A stretch of 64,000 nucleotides of DNA from Verrucomicrobiia bacterium (lineage in GTDB: Bacteria; Verrucomicrobiota; Verrucomicrobiia; Verrucomicrobiales; Akkermansiaceae): contig CANHQJ010000006.1 in NCBI GenBank assembly GCA_947462875.1, positions 124,001 to 188,000 on the forward strand, given 5' to 3'. The notes below the pieces were generated by a model. That model did not search any database. It was not told the origin of the DNA and saw only the letters and a list, made by a program, of their open reading frames with translations. Positions 50,034-58,359 of this stretch are shown in pieces. Numbering within the stretch: position 1 is the stretch's first letter; every line of letters starts with the position of its first letter. The position numbers were made by a program, and so were the translations under genes.

Positions 50034-51053
50034 GTGACGGATCACACCAGTATCACCAGCCAACGAACCGGCGCCGATTACGTTCGCGCCATGTATTGTG
50101 CGATGATTCAGGCACGGATGTTGGAAAACAAGTTATCGAGCCTTTACAAGGCGGGCAAAATCGTGGGTGGCGTCTATCTGGGCAAGGGACAGGAAGCCGT
50201 AAGCGCGGCACTGGGGTCGGCTTTGATTCCCGGCCGTGATATTTTTGCGCCATTGATCCGCGATCAGGCGGGACGCACGGCCTTTGGCGAGCCATTCATC
50301 GACTGCGCGCGCGCCTACCTGGGATCCGTGCTCGGGCCGATGCGTGGTCGCGATGGCAACATCCACCGCGGTCGTCCGCGCGAGGGCATGCTGGCGATGA
50401 TCAGCCATCTCGGCTCGGCGGTATCGGTGGTCGCGGGGAGCTTGTTGGCCAAACGCTTGCAGGGGCATTTGCCAGGAACCGTGGGTGCCACCTGTGTGGG
50501 CGATGGCGCGACATCGACCGGTGCGTTTCACGAGGGTCTCAACCTCGCGGCCGTGGAAAAACTGCCATTGGTGGTGATCGTCGCGAACAATCAGTTCGCC
50601 TACTCCACGCCTACTTCGCGGCAGTATGCTTGCGAGGATTTGGTCGACCGCGCGAAGGGCTACGGCGTGACCGGGCACAGTGTCGATGGCACTGATTTTC
50701 TGGCCTGCGCGGGTGTGATCGGCAATGCCGTATCGCTGGCTCGCGCGGGCGGAGGTCCGCAGTTGGTGGTGGCGCGATTGCTGCGCTTGAGCGGACACGG
50801 CGAGCATGATGACGGCTCCTATGTGCCGGATTCCGTCAAAGCGGGCATCTACGGTCGTGATTGCATCGATGTGGCAGAGCAGCAATTGTTGGAATTTCAA
50901 ATCATGAGCGCGGAGGAAATCGCGGCGATCCGCGAAACGGCTGCCGTGGAGGTGCAGGCGGCCGTCGCCCAGGCGCAACAAGAACCCGTGCCCGATCCTT
51001 ATCTGGAGGACTGGCGCGCCTTCAGTTCTGAACTTTCCCAGCCCCAATCGTAA
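50034..51053 (+). CDS. 2-oxoacid dehydrogenase E1 component, alpha subunit (pyruvate dehydrogenase type)
   Basis: 339 residues from GTG 50034; ATG 50091 would give a shorter form but loses sequence that aligns with E1 alpha N-termini. TPP-binding motif GDGATSTGAFHEGLNLAAVEKLPLVVIVANNQFAYSTP is complete, and the GRDGNIHRGRPREGMLAMISHLGS region and RLLRLSGHGEHDDGSYV phosphorylation-loop-like region are typical. It decarboxylates a 2-oxoacid with the beta subunit. The beta and E2 genes follow immediately. Pyruvate is the likely substrate, branched-chain oxoacids are not excluded. Confidence 0.92.
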   Translation: MTDHTSITSQRTGADYVRAMYCAMIQARMLENKLSSLYKAGKIVGGVYLGKGQEAVSAALGSALIPGRDIFAPLIRDQAGRTAFGEPFIDCARAYLGSVLGPMRGRDGNIHRGRPREGMLAMISHLGSAVSVVAGSLLAKRLQGHLPGTVGATCVGDGATSTGAFHEGLNLAAVEKLPLVVIVANNQFAYSTPTSRQYACEDLVDRAKGYGVTGHSVDGTDFLACAGVIGNAVSLARAGGGPQLVVARLLRLSGHGEHDDGSYVPDSVKAGIYGRDCIDVAEQQLLEFQIMSAEEIAAIRETAAVEVQAAVAQAQQEPVPDPYLEDWRAFSSELSQPQS

Positions 51054-51058
51054 ATCGC

Positions 51059-52027
51059 ATGAGCGTTACCTACATCGATGCCATTCGTGAAGCGCAGGAA
51101 ACCCTGCTGCGGGAAGATCCGCGCGTGTTTTTGTATGGTCAGGACATCGCGGCCTTCGGCGGTGCGTTCAAGGCGACCAAAGGACTCGCCGAGATGTTTC
51201 CCGATCGCGTGCTGGATGCGCCGATCAGCGAGGATGCGATGGCCGGTCTGGCGATCGGTGCGGCCCTTCAGGGGATGCGGCCTATCATTGAAATGCAGTT
51301 CGCGGATTTCTCTTCGATCGCGTTCAATCAAATCGTCAATCACGCGGCGACTCATTTTTACCGCACGGGGATGCCGGTGCCGATTACGGTCCGTCTGCCT
51401 TCTGGCGGCACGGCCGGCTCTGGGCCGTTTCACAGCCAAAGCATGGAGGCAATCTACGCCCACTACCCCGGCGTGGTGGTGGTGACTCCTGCCACCGTGG
51501 CGGATGCGTATTCCATGCTCATCGAGTCGGTGAATCTCGATGATCCCGTGATTTTTTGTGAGCATAAATTTCTCTATCGCTGGCTGAAGGCGAAGTCCTT
51601 CCAAGGCGATGGCCTGCCGATTGGCAAGGCTCGCATCACGCGGATGGGGCGTCATGCCACCGTGGTCACGTATAGCGCGATGGTGCATGAAGCCGTGCGC
51701 GCGGCGGAGCGTTTGCAAAAAGAATCCGGTTGGGAAATCGAGGTCGTTGATCTGCGCAGCGTGAAGCCGCTCGATATCGATACCGTTCTCGCCAGTGTGG
51801 CGCGCACCGGACGTCTGTTGGCTCTCGGTGAAGCGTTTCCCTGGGGCGGGGTGACGGCGGAGGTGGTCTCCCGTGTGGTGGCGGATGGTTTCCACTTGTT
51901 GGAAGCGCCGCCGATGCGCCTGAACTCGCGCGACACGCCCGTGCCGTATCACCCGAAACTGTGGGCCGCACATCGCCCGACCCCCGAATCGATTTGTGAT
52001 TCCCTGCGTAAACTTTTATCCTACTAA
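51059..52027 (+). CDS. 2-oxoacid dehydrogenase E1 component, beta subunit
   Basis: 322 residues beginning six bases after the alpha gene. Landmarks: VTYIDAIREAQETLLREDPRVFLYGQD at the start, the FGGAFKATKGLAEMFPDRVLDAPISEDAMAGLAIGAAL region, and the C-terminal EVVDLRSVKPLDIDTVLASVARTGRLLALGEA. Forms the heterotetrameric E1 with the previous product and transfers the acyl group to the lipoyl arm of E2. Start ATG 51059 sits close to the alpha stop, suggesting coupled translation. Confidence 0.94.
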   Translation: MSVTYIDAIREAQETLLREDPRVFLYGQDIAAFGGAFKATKGLAEMFPDRVLDAPISEDAMAGLAIGAALQGMRPIIEMQFADFSSIAFNQIVNHAATHFYRTGMPVPITVRLPSGGTAGSGPFHSQSMEAIYAHYPGVVVVTPATVADAYSMLIESVNLDDPVIFCEHKFLYRWLKAKSFQGDGLPIGKARITRMGRHATVVTYSAMVHEAVRAAERLQKESGWEIEVVDLRSVKPLDIDTVLASVARTGRLLALGEAFPWGGVTAEVVSRVVADGFHLLEAPPMRLNSRDTPVPYHPKLWAAHRPTPESICDSLRKLLSY

Positions 52028-52033
52028 CACATT

Positions 52034-53275
52034 ATGCCCAGAGTTGCGATTGTCATGCCCCAGTTGGGGGAGTCCATAGCGGAAGCCACGGTGGTGCGCT
52101 TGTTGGTCGGCGTCGGCAGTGCCGTGACCACCGATCAGGAAGTGATGGAAGTGGAGACGAACAAGGCCACCATGGGGGTGACCGCCTTGTGCTCTGGTGT
52201 GGTGGAAGAGTTACGCGCGGAAGAAGGCGTGAGCTATGCGGTGGGCACCATTCTTGGCGTGCTGGATGTGACCGAGGAAGAAGTCGCCCGCACGGGAGTG
52301 GATACGCTGGAATCGTTAGAGAAAAAACGCCTCGAACAAGTCTCCGAGCAGCAAGTCAAAGGCGAGCAGAACTTGCATTTCGCCGTGGAAGGTGAGGGCT
52401 ATGAGGAAGCCGCGCCGCCGGAAATCGTGCCCAGCATCCGCGGGCTTTCGGTGCCTACGGGAACCATGGGCGCTCATTACATTTCGCCACGGATGCGAGC
52501 GCGCATGGATGAAATGGGACTGCGCGAGGCGGACCTTTCGGCCATCGTTGGCAGCGGGGCAGGGGGACGCGTGACGGTGGATGATCTGGAAAAATTCCTC
52601 GATTACATCCAAACCTGGCCCAGCAGCCAGGCATCGCCCATGCGACTCGCGGTGGCCGATGCCATGCGGCGGAGTTGGACGCGGCCTTTGGCGACGGTGG
52701 GCACTTCGCTCGGTCTCGATAAAGTCCTTTCGCATCGCCGCGATCAAACCAAAAAAGCGGGCCCCACGCTCTATCTCTTGCGCGCCTTTGCCTTGGCATT
52801 GAAAGAACAACCGGAAGTGGCGGGCTTCCTGATCGGCTCGAAAGTCGTGCATCCCCGGTCGTTCGATATCGGTGTCGCCGTGGCTGTCGAGGACGGCGTG
52901 CTCGTGCCCGTCATCCGTCAGGTGGACCAGAAATCCCTTGTCGATCTGGTGCAGGAATACGATGACCTCGTCGATCGCGCGCGGCGCAGACGCTTGACCG
53001 AAGCCGATACGAAGGGCGGCATCGCGACCGTCACCAACTTCGGCACATTCGGCCTGACCTGGGGGACGCCGATCCCTTTGCCTAACGAAACCTTGATTCT
53101 TGGCATCGGTGCCGGGGTGAAAAAGCCCGTGTGGAGCGAGCATTTGAGTGCCTTCGTTCCCGCGACCGAAGCGGATCTGGAAATGACCTTTGACCATCGC
53201 GTGGTCGATGGCGGCGGTGCCGGCTTGCTGCTCCGCCGTATCGTCGGACTGTTACAGGAACCACACTTGCTCTGA
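52034..53275 (+). CDS. Dihydrolipoamide acyltransferase (E2) of a 2-oxoacid dehydrogenase complex
   Basis: 413 residues. A single lipoyl domain at the N-terminus carries the lipoyl-lysine (Lys44 in EVETNKATMG). An E1/E3-binding domain lies near residues 155-190 (ISPRMRARMDEMGLREADLSAIVGSGAGGRV). The C-terminal acyltransferase domain ends with the catalytic FDHRVVDGGGAGLLLRRIV. No E3 (lipoamide dehydrogenase) gene follows; the next gene is an unrelated cytochrome protein. The three genes form a compact operon that probably makes acetyl-CoA from pyruvate. Confidence 0.94.
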   Translation: MPRVAIVMPQLGESIAEATVVRLLVGVGSAVTTDQEVMEVETNKATMGVTALCSGVVEELRAEEGVSYAVGTILGVLDVTEEEVARTGVDTLESLEKKRLEQVSEQQVKGEQNLHFAVEGEGYEEAAPPEIVPSIRGLSVPTGTMGAHYISPRMRARMDEMGLREADLSAIVGSGAGGRVTVDDLEKFLDYIQTWPSSQASPMRLAVADAMRRSWTRPLATVGTSLGLDKVLSHRRDQTKKAGPTLYLLRAFALALKEQPEVAGFLIGSKVVHPRSFDIGVAVAVEDGVLVPVIRQVDQKSLVDLVQEYDDLVDRARRRRLTEADTKGGIATVTNFGTFGLTWGTPIPLPNETLILGIGAGVKKPVWSEHLSAFVPATEADLEMTFDHRVVDGGGAGLLLRRIVGLLQEPHLL

Positions 53276-53363
53276 GGTCTGAACGCAGGCACGTGATAGC
53301 CTTCAGGGATGCTGCAAGATCGCTGTCTTTTTCGCGTATCTATGCTAGCATTTCCCCAGATCC

Positions 53364-56216
53364 ATGACGCGCCCGTTTTCAGTCTTTTGTTTGCTTTGCC
53401 TGCCTGCCATCGCGGGAGAAATTCGTTTCAATCGCGACATACGTCCGATTTTCACGAAGCACTGCACCGCATGTCACGGCGGCGTCAAGGAAGCGGGGGA
53501 GATTTCCCTGATTTATCGTGATCGCGCGCTGGGCGAGGGGAAGTCGGGAGAAAAGGCGATTGTGCCGGGGAAGCCCGATGAGTCGGAGTTGATGCGGCGC
53601 ATTGTTTCGAAAGACCCGGATGAAGTCATGCCGAAACCGAAGCATGGTCCGCCACTGCCGGAAAAGGAAATCGCCATCATCCGCCAGTGGATTCAGGAGG
53701 GTGCGGAGTGGGAAGAGCTTTGGTCCTTTATCCCGCCGCGCGAAGAATCTCCTCCCGCTCTGAAACAGAAAGATTGGCAGAGATCGCCCATGGATGCGTG
53801 GGTGCTTTCCAACTTGGAAAACAAAGGCCTGGCACCCTCACCGGAAGCGGGTAAGGCCGAGTGGCTGCGGCGTGTCTCTCTGGATCTGATCGGCCTGCCT
53901 CCCACGCCGGAAGAGTGGGCCGCTTTCCGCGACGACAACTCGGCGAACGCTCATGAAAAAGTCGTCGATCGGTTGCTGGCATCGCCGCATTTCGGCGAGC
54001 GCTGGGCGGTGATGTGGATGGACCTGGCTCGCTACTCCGATACCATGGGTTTCGAAAAAGACCCCGCACGCACCGTGTGGCCGTATCGCGATTGGCTCAT
54101 CCGCGCATTCAATAGCGACATGCCCTTCGACCAGTTCACCACCAAACAACTGGCGGGTGACCTGATGCCGTCGCCCGCGCCCGATGACTTCATCGCCACG
54201 GCGTTTCATCGAAACACCATGAACAACACGGAGGGCGGCACCGATGACGAGGAATACCGCATCGCCGCCGTGATGGATCGTATCAACACCACGTGGACGA
54301 CGTGGCAGGCGACCACCTTTTCCTGCGTGCAGTGCCACTCGCATCCCTACGATCCCTACCCGCACGATGTTTACTATCGATTCATGGCCTTTTTCGATAA
54401 CACCGAGGACTGCGATTTGAACAATGACTATCCCAGCACCAAGGTCGCCAACGATCCCGCGCGTCAGGCGGATGTCACGCGTTTGGAAAAAGAAATCGAT
54501 GTCCTGCGCGATCAGATCAATCAGGAAGGACTGGCGGTGGCGAAAACCATCACCGATTATCAGGTGTGGAAATCCACCGCCGCGAAGGCCTCCGCCGCCA
54601 CGGGAGGCATCGCACAACAGCCCGACGGCTTGTTCCTTTCCTCCGGCACGAATCCCACCAATTCCTCCTACACGCTGACTTTTCCCGCGCATTCATTTGC
54701 GGCGATTCGATTGGATATACTGCCTTTGTCCGATGACCCGAAAACCTGGTCCGGTCTCGCAGCGGTATGCGGCGACTTTCACGTGTGGTTGGTGTTACCC
54801 GACGGAACACGCCAGCGCATCAATCTGAAGGAAGTCATCGCTGATGCCATCGTCGGCCCTTTTGATCCGAATGAGGCGATACGCGGTGGCGGCCCCGGAT
54901 TTGGCGACTATCCGGCGCAGCGGGGACCCCGCTGGTGCGTGTTCGTGCCCGAGCAACCCGTGGTCGCGCCCGAGGGATCGCAATTGGAAATTTCCCTATT
55001 TCATGCCATTTCCTGCAACGCGGACAATCAGCCATCCATTCTGAAAAAATTCAAATTGTCGTTCTCGAACAACCCCGCACTGCAGGCCTTTGTGGCATCT
55101 CCCGGGCGTGCCCAGCGCTGGGCGCAGCATGGCGCTCTGAAGGGGCAGTATAACGGCATACCTGGTGCCATGATTCCGGTGATGAAAGAACGCAGTGCAG
55201 CCGGTACGCGCGATACCCGCGTTTACATCCGCGGCAATCGCTCGACCTGGGATCAGTCGGTGCAGCCGGGCATTCCGGAAATCGTGCGACCACCGAAAAA
55301 AGAAGGCCGCCTCTCCCGCATCGACATGGCGCAATGGTTGATGAGTGAGACCAATCCGCTCACCGCCCGCGTGTTGGCGAACCGCCTGTGGGCGGAGCTG
55401 TTCGGCATCGGCATCGTCGAGACCTTGGAAGACTTCGGTACCTCCGGCACTCCTCCGTCGAATCAGCCTTTGCTCGATCACCTGGCCTTGCGTTTGCAGA
55501 AACAGCACAAGTGGCACATCAAGCCCTTCCTGCGCGAGTTGGTGCTCTCCGCCACCTACCGCCAGCAATCCAAAGCAACGCCTGCCTTGATCGAAAAAGA
55601 TCCGCGCAACCAAAATCTCACGCGCGGCCCGCGCCAGCGCCTCACGGCCGAAATGGTGCGCGATCAGACACTGCTGATTTCCGGTCTGCTCTCCCGCAAG
55701 CAGTTCGGTCCGGCGGTCTTTCCTCCACAGCCGGAAGGCATTTGGAAATCCGTTTACAGCGGGGCGAAATGGACCACCTCCCAGGGAGAGGATCGCTATC
55801 GTCGTGGAGTGTACACCTACAGCAAACGCACCAGCGGCTATCCGGCGTTTTTAACGTTTGATGCGCCCAGCCGCGATGTGTGTTCGCCACGTCGACTCGG
55901 TTCCAACACCCCGCTGCAAGCCTTGGTTACCCTGAATGATCCCGCCTTCATCGAAATGGCGCAGGCCTTTGCCAAACGCATGACTACCGCAGGCACGGAG
56001 CTGCCCTCGCAGATCATGCAGGGCTACCAATGGCTGACCCTGCAGGAGGCGCCGCCTGCCGTCATCGATGCCTTGTTGCGCCTACACGCCGATGCCACCG
56101 CGGAATACGCCAAACAACCGGCGGAGATGAAAAAACTGGGTGCCACTCCCGAAGAAGCCGCGCTGGTGCTGGTGGCCAATACCATGTTCAATCTTGATAG
56201 CGCCCTCAACCGATAA
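53364..56216 (+). CDS. Planctomycete-type cytochrome C domain protein with DUF1549 and DUF1553 (PSCyt1/PSCyt2/PSD1)
   Basis: 950 residues. A signal peptide (TRPFSVFCLLCLPAIAG) is followed by a haem site CTACH (about 34-38) and the PSCyt1 region (VMPKPKHGPPLPEKEIAIIRQWIQEGAEW). DUF1549 follows (RVSLDLIGLPPTPEEWAAF, DLARYSDTMGFEKD), including a second CxxCH (SCVQCHSHPYDPYPHDVYYRF). The C-terminal third is DUF1553 (LTARVLANRLWAELFGIGIVETLEDFGTSG, RPRQRLTAEMVRDQTLLISGLL, NTPLQALVTLNDPAF). It is always found with a DUF1501 protein, and its gene here follows directly. A role in breaking down sulfated or complex polysaccharides is suggested for the family, not shown. Confidence 0.93.
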   Translation: MTRPFSVFCLLCLPAIAGEIRFNRDIRPIFTKHCTACHGGVKEAGEISLIYRDRALGEGKSGEKAIVPGKPDESELMRRIVSKDPDEVMPKPKHGPPLPEKEIAIIRQWIQEGAEWEELWSFIPPREESPPALKQKDWQRSPMDAWVLSNLENKGLAPSPEAGKAEWLRRVSLDLIGLPPTPEEWAAFRDDNSANAHEKVVDRLLASPHFGERWAVMWMDLARYSDTMGFEKDPARTVWPYRDWLIRAFNSDMPFDQFTTKQLAGDLMPSPAPDDFIATAFHRNTMNNTEGGTDDEEYRIAAVMDRINTTWTTWQATTFSCVQCHSHPYDPYPHDVYYRFMAFFDNTEDCDLNNDYPSTKVANDPARQADVTRLEKEIDVLRDQINQEGLAVAKTITDYQVWKSTAAKASAATGGIAQQPDGLFLSSGTNPTNSSYTLTFPAHSFAAIRLDILPLSDDPKTWSGLAAVCGDFHVWLVLPDGTRQRINLKEVIADAIVGPFDPNEAIRGGGPGFGDYPAQRGPRWCVFVPEQPVVAPEGSQLEISLFHAISCNADNQPSILKKFKLSFSNNPALQAFVASPGRAQRWAQHGALKGQYNGIPGAMIPVMKERSAAGTRDTRVYIRGNRSTWDQSVQPGIPEIVRPPKKEGRLSRIDMAQWLMSETNPLTARVLANRLWAELFGIGIVETLEDFGTSGTPPSNQPLLDHLALRLQKQHKWHIKPFLRELVLSATYRQQSKATPALIEKDPRNQNLTRGPRQRLTAEMVRDQTLLISGLLSRKQFGPAVFPPQPEGIWKSVYSGAKWTTSQGEDRYRRGVYTYSKRTSGYPAFLTFDAPSRDVCSPRRLGSNTPLQALVTLNDPAFIEMAQAFAKRMTTAGTELPSQIMQGYQWLTLQEAPPAVIDALLRLHADATAEYAKQPAEMKKLGATPEEAALVLVANTMFNLDSALNR

Positions 56217-56228
56217 TCCGATCCACCT

Positions 56229-57695
56229 ATGTTCCCGCATCTACAACTCGAGCATCTCACCCGCCGGCATTTCCTCAGCAACTGTTCGATGGGACTGGGC
56301 AGCATGTGGCTCGCATCACAAGGGCTGAGCTGGGGGGCTTCCTCTGCCATCAAAAAAGATCCGACTCAGCCGCTGCTCCCGGATCTGCCGCACTTCGCGC
56401 CCAAGGCGAAACGCGTGATTTACATGCACATGGCGGGCTCGCCCAGCCAGTTGGAATTGTTCGATCACAAGCCGGAATTGCTGAAGCTCGATGGCAAGGA
56501 GTGCCCGCAGGAGTTTTTAGCTGGCAAGCAATTCGCTTTCATCCAGGGCGTGCCGCGCATGCTGAGCTCGCGCTTTCCGTTTCACCAAGCCGGAGAAAGC
56601 GGGCACTGGATCTCGGATCGCTTGCCGCACATCGAGTCGGTCATCGATGAGCTGTGCATCGTGAAGTCGATGTACACCGATCAGTTCAACCACGCGCCCG
56701 CGCAGTTGCTCGTTCACACCGGCTCACCGCAACTCGGCTGGCCCTCGGCGGGATCGTGGGCCACGTATGGGCTCGGTTCGGAAAACCAGAATCTGCCCGG
56801 ATTCATCGTGATGACCTCGGGTGGGGTGAATCCCGATGCCGGAAAATCGGTCTGGGGCTCGGGTTTCCTGCCGTCTGTCTATCAGGGCGTGCAATGCCGT
56901 TCCCAAGGCGAACCCGTGTTGTTTTTGCAAAATCCCGAGGGCGTTTCGCAGTCGCTGCGCCGTCGCACACTTGATGCCCTCTCCGACATCAATGCGAAAA
57001 TCGCCCAGGAAGTCGGGGATCCCGAGACGGTCACGCGCATCGCGCAGTATGAGATGGCCTATCGCATGCAAATCCACGCATCAGACGCCTTCGATATCAT
57101 GCAGGAGCCGGAGTCCGTGCACAAAGCCTACAACACCCAGCCGGACAAGGAATCTTTCGCCAACAACTGCCTGCTCGCGCGACGTCTCGCCGAGCGCGGC
57201 GTGCGCTACATCCAGTTGTTCGATTGGGGCTGGGACTCACACGGCACCGGCCCGCAGACGGACTTGCGACAAGGATTCGTGGATAAATGCAAGGAGATCG
57301 ATCAGCCGATCGCGGCGTTGCTCAAGGACCTGCGCCAGCGCGGCTTGCTCGATGAGACGCTGGTCATTTGGTCCGGCGAATTCGGTCGCACCCCCATGCG
57401 CGAGAACCGCGGCGGCGTGGAAATGCGACACGTGGGCCGCGATCACAATCCGGGAGCCTACACGCTCTGGATGGCGGGCGGTGGCGTGAAAGCCGGGTAT
57501 TCGCACGGCGAAACCGATCCGATCGGCTACGAGGCGATGATCGATAAAGTCTCCGCCCACGATCTCCACGCGACCATGCTGCACTTGCTCGGCTTCGATC
57601 ATGAAAAATTCACTTATCCCCATCAGGGGGCGATGCATCGCCTCAGCAACATCACCAAAGGTGGCACCAAGGTGGTGAAATCACTGATCTCCTAG
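56229..57695 (+). CDS. DUF1501 family exported protein (sulfatase-like fold)
   Basis: 488 residues. A Tat-type signal (RRHFLSNCSMGLGSMWLA) opens it. The DUF1501 core shows AKRVIYMHMAGSPSQLELFDHKPEL, DELCIVKSMYTDQFNHAPAQLLVHTG, RYIQLFDWGWDSHGTGPQTDLRQGF, LVIWSGEFGRTPM and RDHNPGAYTLWMAGGGVKAG, with HALHQGAMHRL-like ending. The fold is related to alkaline phosphatase/sulfatases, but no enzymatic activity has been established for most. The gene starts 12 bases after the PSD1 partner, so the pair is an operon, as in Planctomycetes and Verrucomicrobia generally. Confidence 0.92.
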   Translation: MFPHLQLEHLTRRHFLSNCSMGLGSMWLASQGLSWGASSAIKKDPTQPLLPDLPHFAPKAKRVIYMHMAGSPSQLELFDHKPELLKLDGKECPQEFLAGKQFAFIQGVPRMLSSRFPFHQAGESGHWISDRLPHIESVIDELCIVKSMYTDQFNHAPAQLLVHTGSPQLGWPSAGSWATYGLGSENQNLPGFIVMTSGGVNPDAGKSVWGSGFLPSVYQGVQCRSQGEPVLFLQNPEGVSQSLRRRTLDALSDINAKIAQEVGDPETVTRIAQYEMAYRMQIHASDAFDIMQEPESVHKAYNTQPDKESFANNCLLARRLAERGVRYIQLFDWGWDSHGTGPQTDLRQGFVDKCKEIDQPIAALLKDLRQRGLLDETLVIWSGEFGRTPMRENRGGVEMRHVGRDHNPGAYTLWMAGGGVKAGYSHGETDPIGYEAMIDKVSAHDLHATMLHLLGFDHEKFTYPHQGAMHRLSNITKGGTKVVKSLIS

Positions 57696-57725
57696 GCAAG
57701 GGACGGCGTGCGTGGGAGGAGAGTT

Positions 57726-57754
57726 TTGCACGTACGAAGAGAAAATTCTTATTT
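57726..57754 (+). promoter_or_regulatory. Candidate promoter of the ECF sigma factor operon
   Basis: TTGCAC (57726-57731) and TTATTT (57749-57754), 17 bases apart, end eight bases before the ATG at 57763. If real, that start would be leaderless or the ATG at 57808 used. Confidence 0.35.
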
Positions 57755-57762
57755 TTGGTCGA

Positions 57763-58359
57763 ATGTCCCAAGAAAATTCCGACTCATACGTTTCCCCAGA
57801 GACGAACATGACATCCGGTTCGCCTCCCGACATGGTGCAGACACAGGAACAATTCATCGAATGGGCGCTCAAGGAATATGAGCGGCCTTTGATCGGATAC
57901 GCCCAGGGCTTTGTGCACGATTGGGAACGCGCCCGCGATGTGGTGCAGGATACTTTCATTCGTCTCTGCCAGCAGGATGTGGCGAAAGTGCGCGATGGGG
58001 TCAAAACGTGGCTCTTCACCGTATGCCGCAATCGCGCGCTCGATGTCCTGCGCAAGGACTCGCGCCTGGTGGAAATGGATGAGAAGAAACTCCTGAAAAT
58101 CCCCGGGAATACGGTTTCCGCCGCGACCTTGATGGAGAAAGAGGAGGTGCACAATCGTCTCGATGCCTACCTGCAACGGCTCACTCCGAATCAGCGCGAG
58201 GTCATCGTTTTGAAATTTCAACAAGGATTGAGTTATGAAGAAATCAGCCGGGTTACCGGGCTGACACCGGGCAATGTGGGGTTTCTCCTGCATCACGCCC
58301 TCAAGCGCCTGCGCGAGTGGATTCCACGCGAATGGGCGAACCAAGAAGATGAATCATGA
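57763..58359 (+). CDS. ECF-type RNA polymerase sigma factor
   Basis: 198 residues from ATG 57763; ATG 57808 and 57832 remain open. Sigma region 2 is clear (LIGYAQGFVHDWERARDVVQDTFIRLCQQ and VKTWLFTVCRNRALDVLRKD) and region 4 follows (LDAYLQRLTPNQREVIVLKFQQGLSYEEISRVTGLTPGNVGFLLHHALKRLRE, a helix-turn-helix). No region 3, as in all ECF sigmas. The downstream membrane protein starts four bases before this gene ends, so it is probably its partner. The regulon is unknown. Confidence 0.9.
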   Translation: MSQENSDSYVSPETNMTSGSPPDMVQTQEQFIEWALKEYERPLIGYAQGFVHDWERARDVVQDTFIRLCQQDVAKVRDGVKTWLFTVCRNRALDVLRKDSRLVEMDEKKLLKIPGNTVSAATLMEKEEVHNRLDAYLQRLTPNQREVIVLKFQQGLSYEEISRVTGLTPGNVGFLLHHALKRLREWIPREWANQEDES

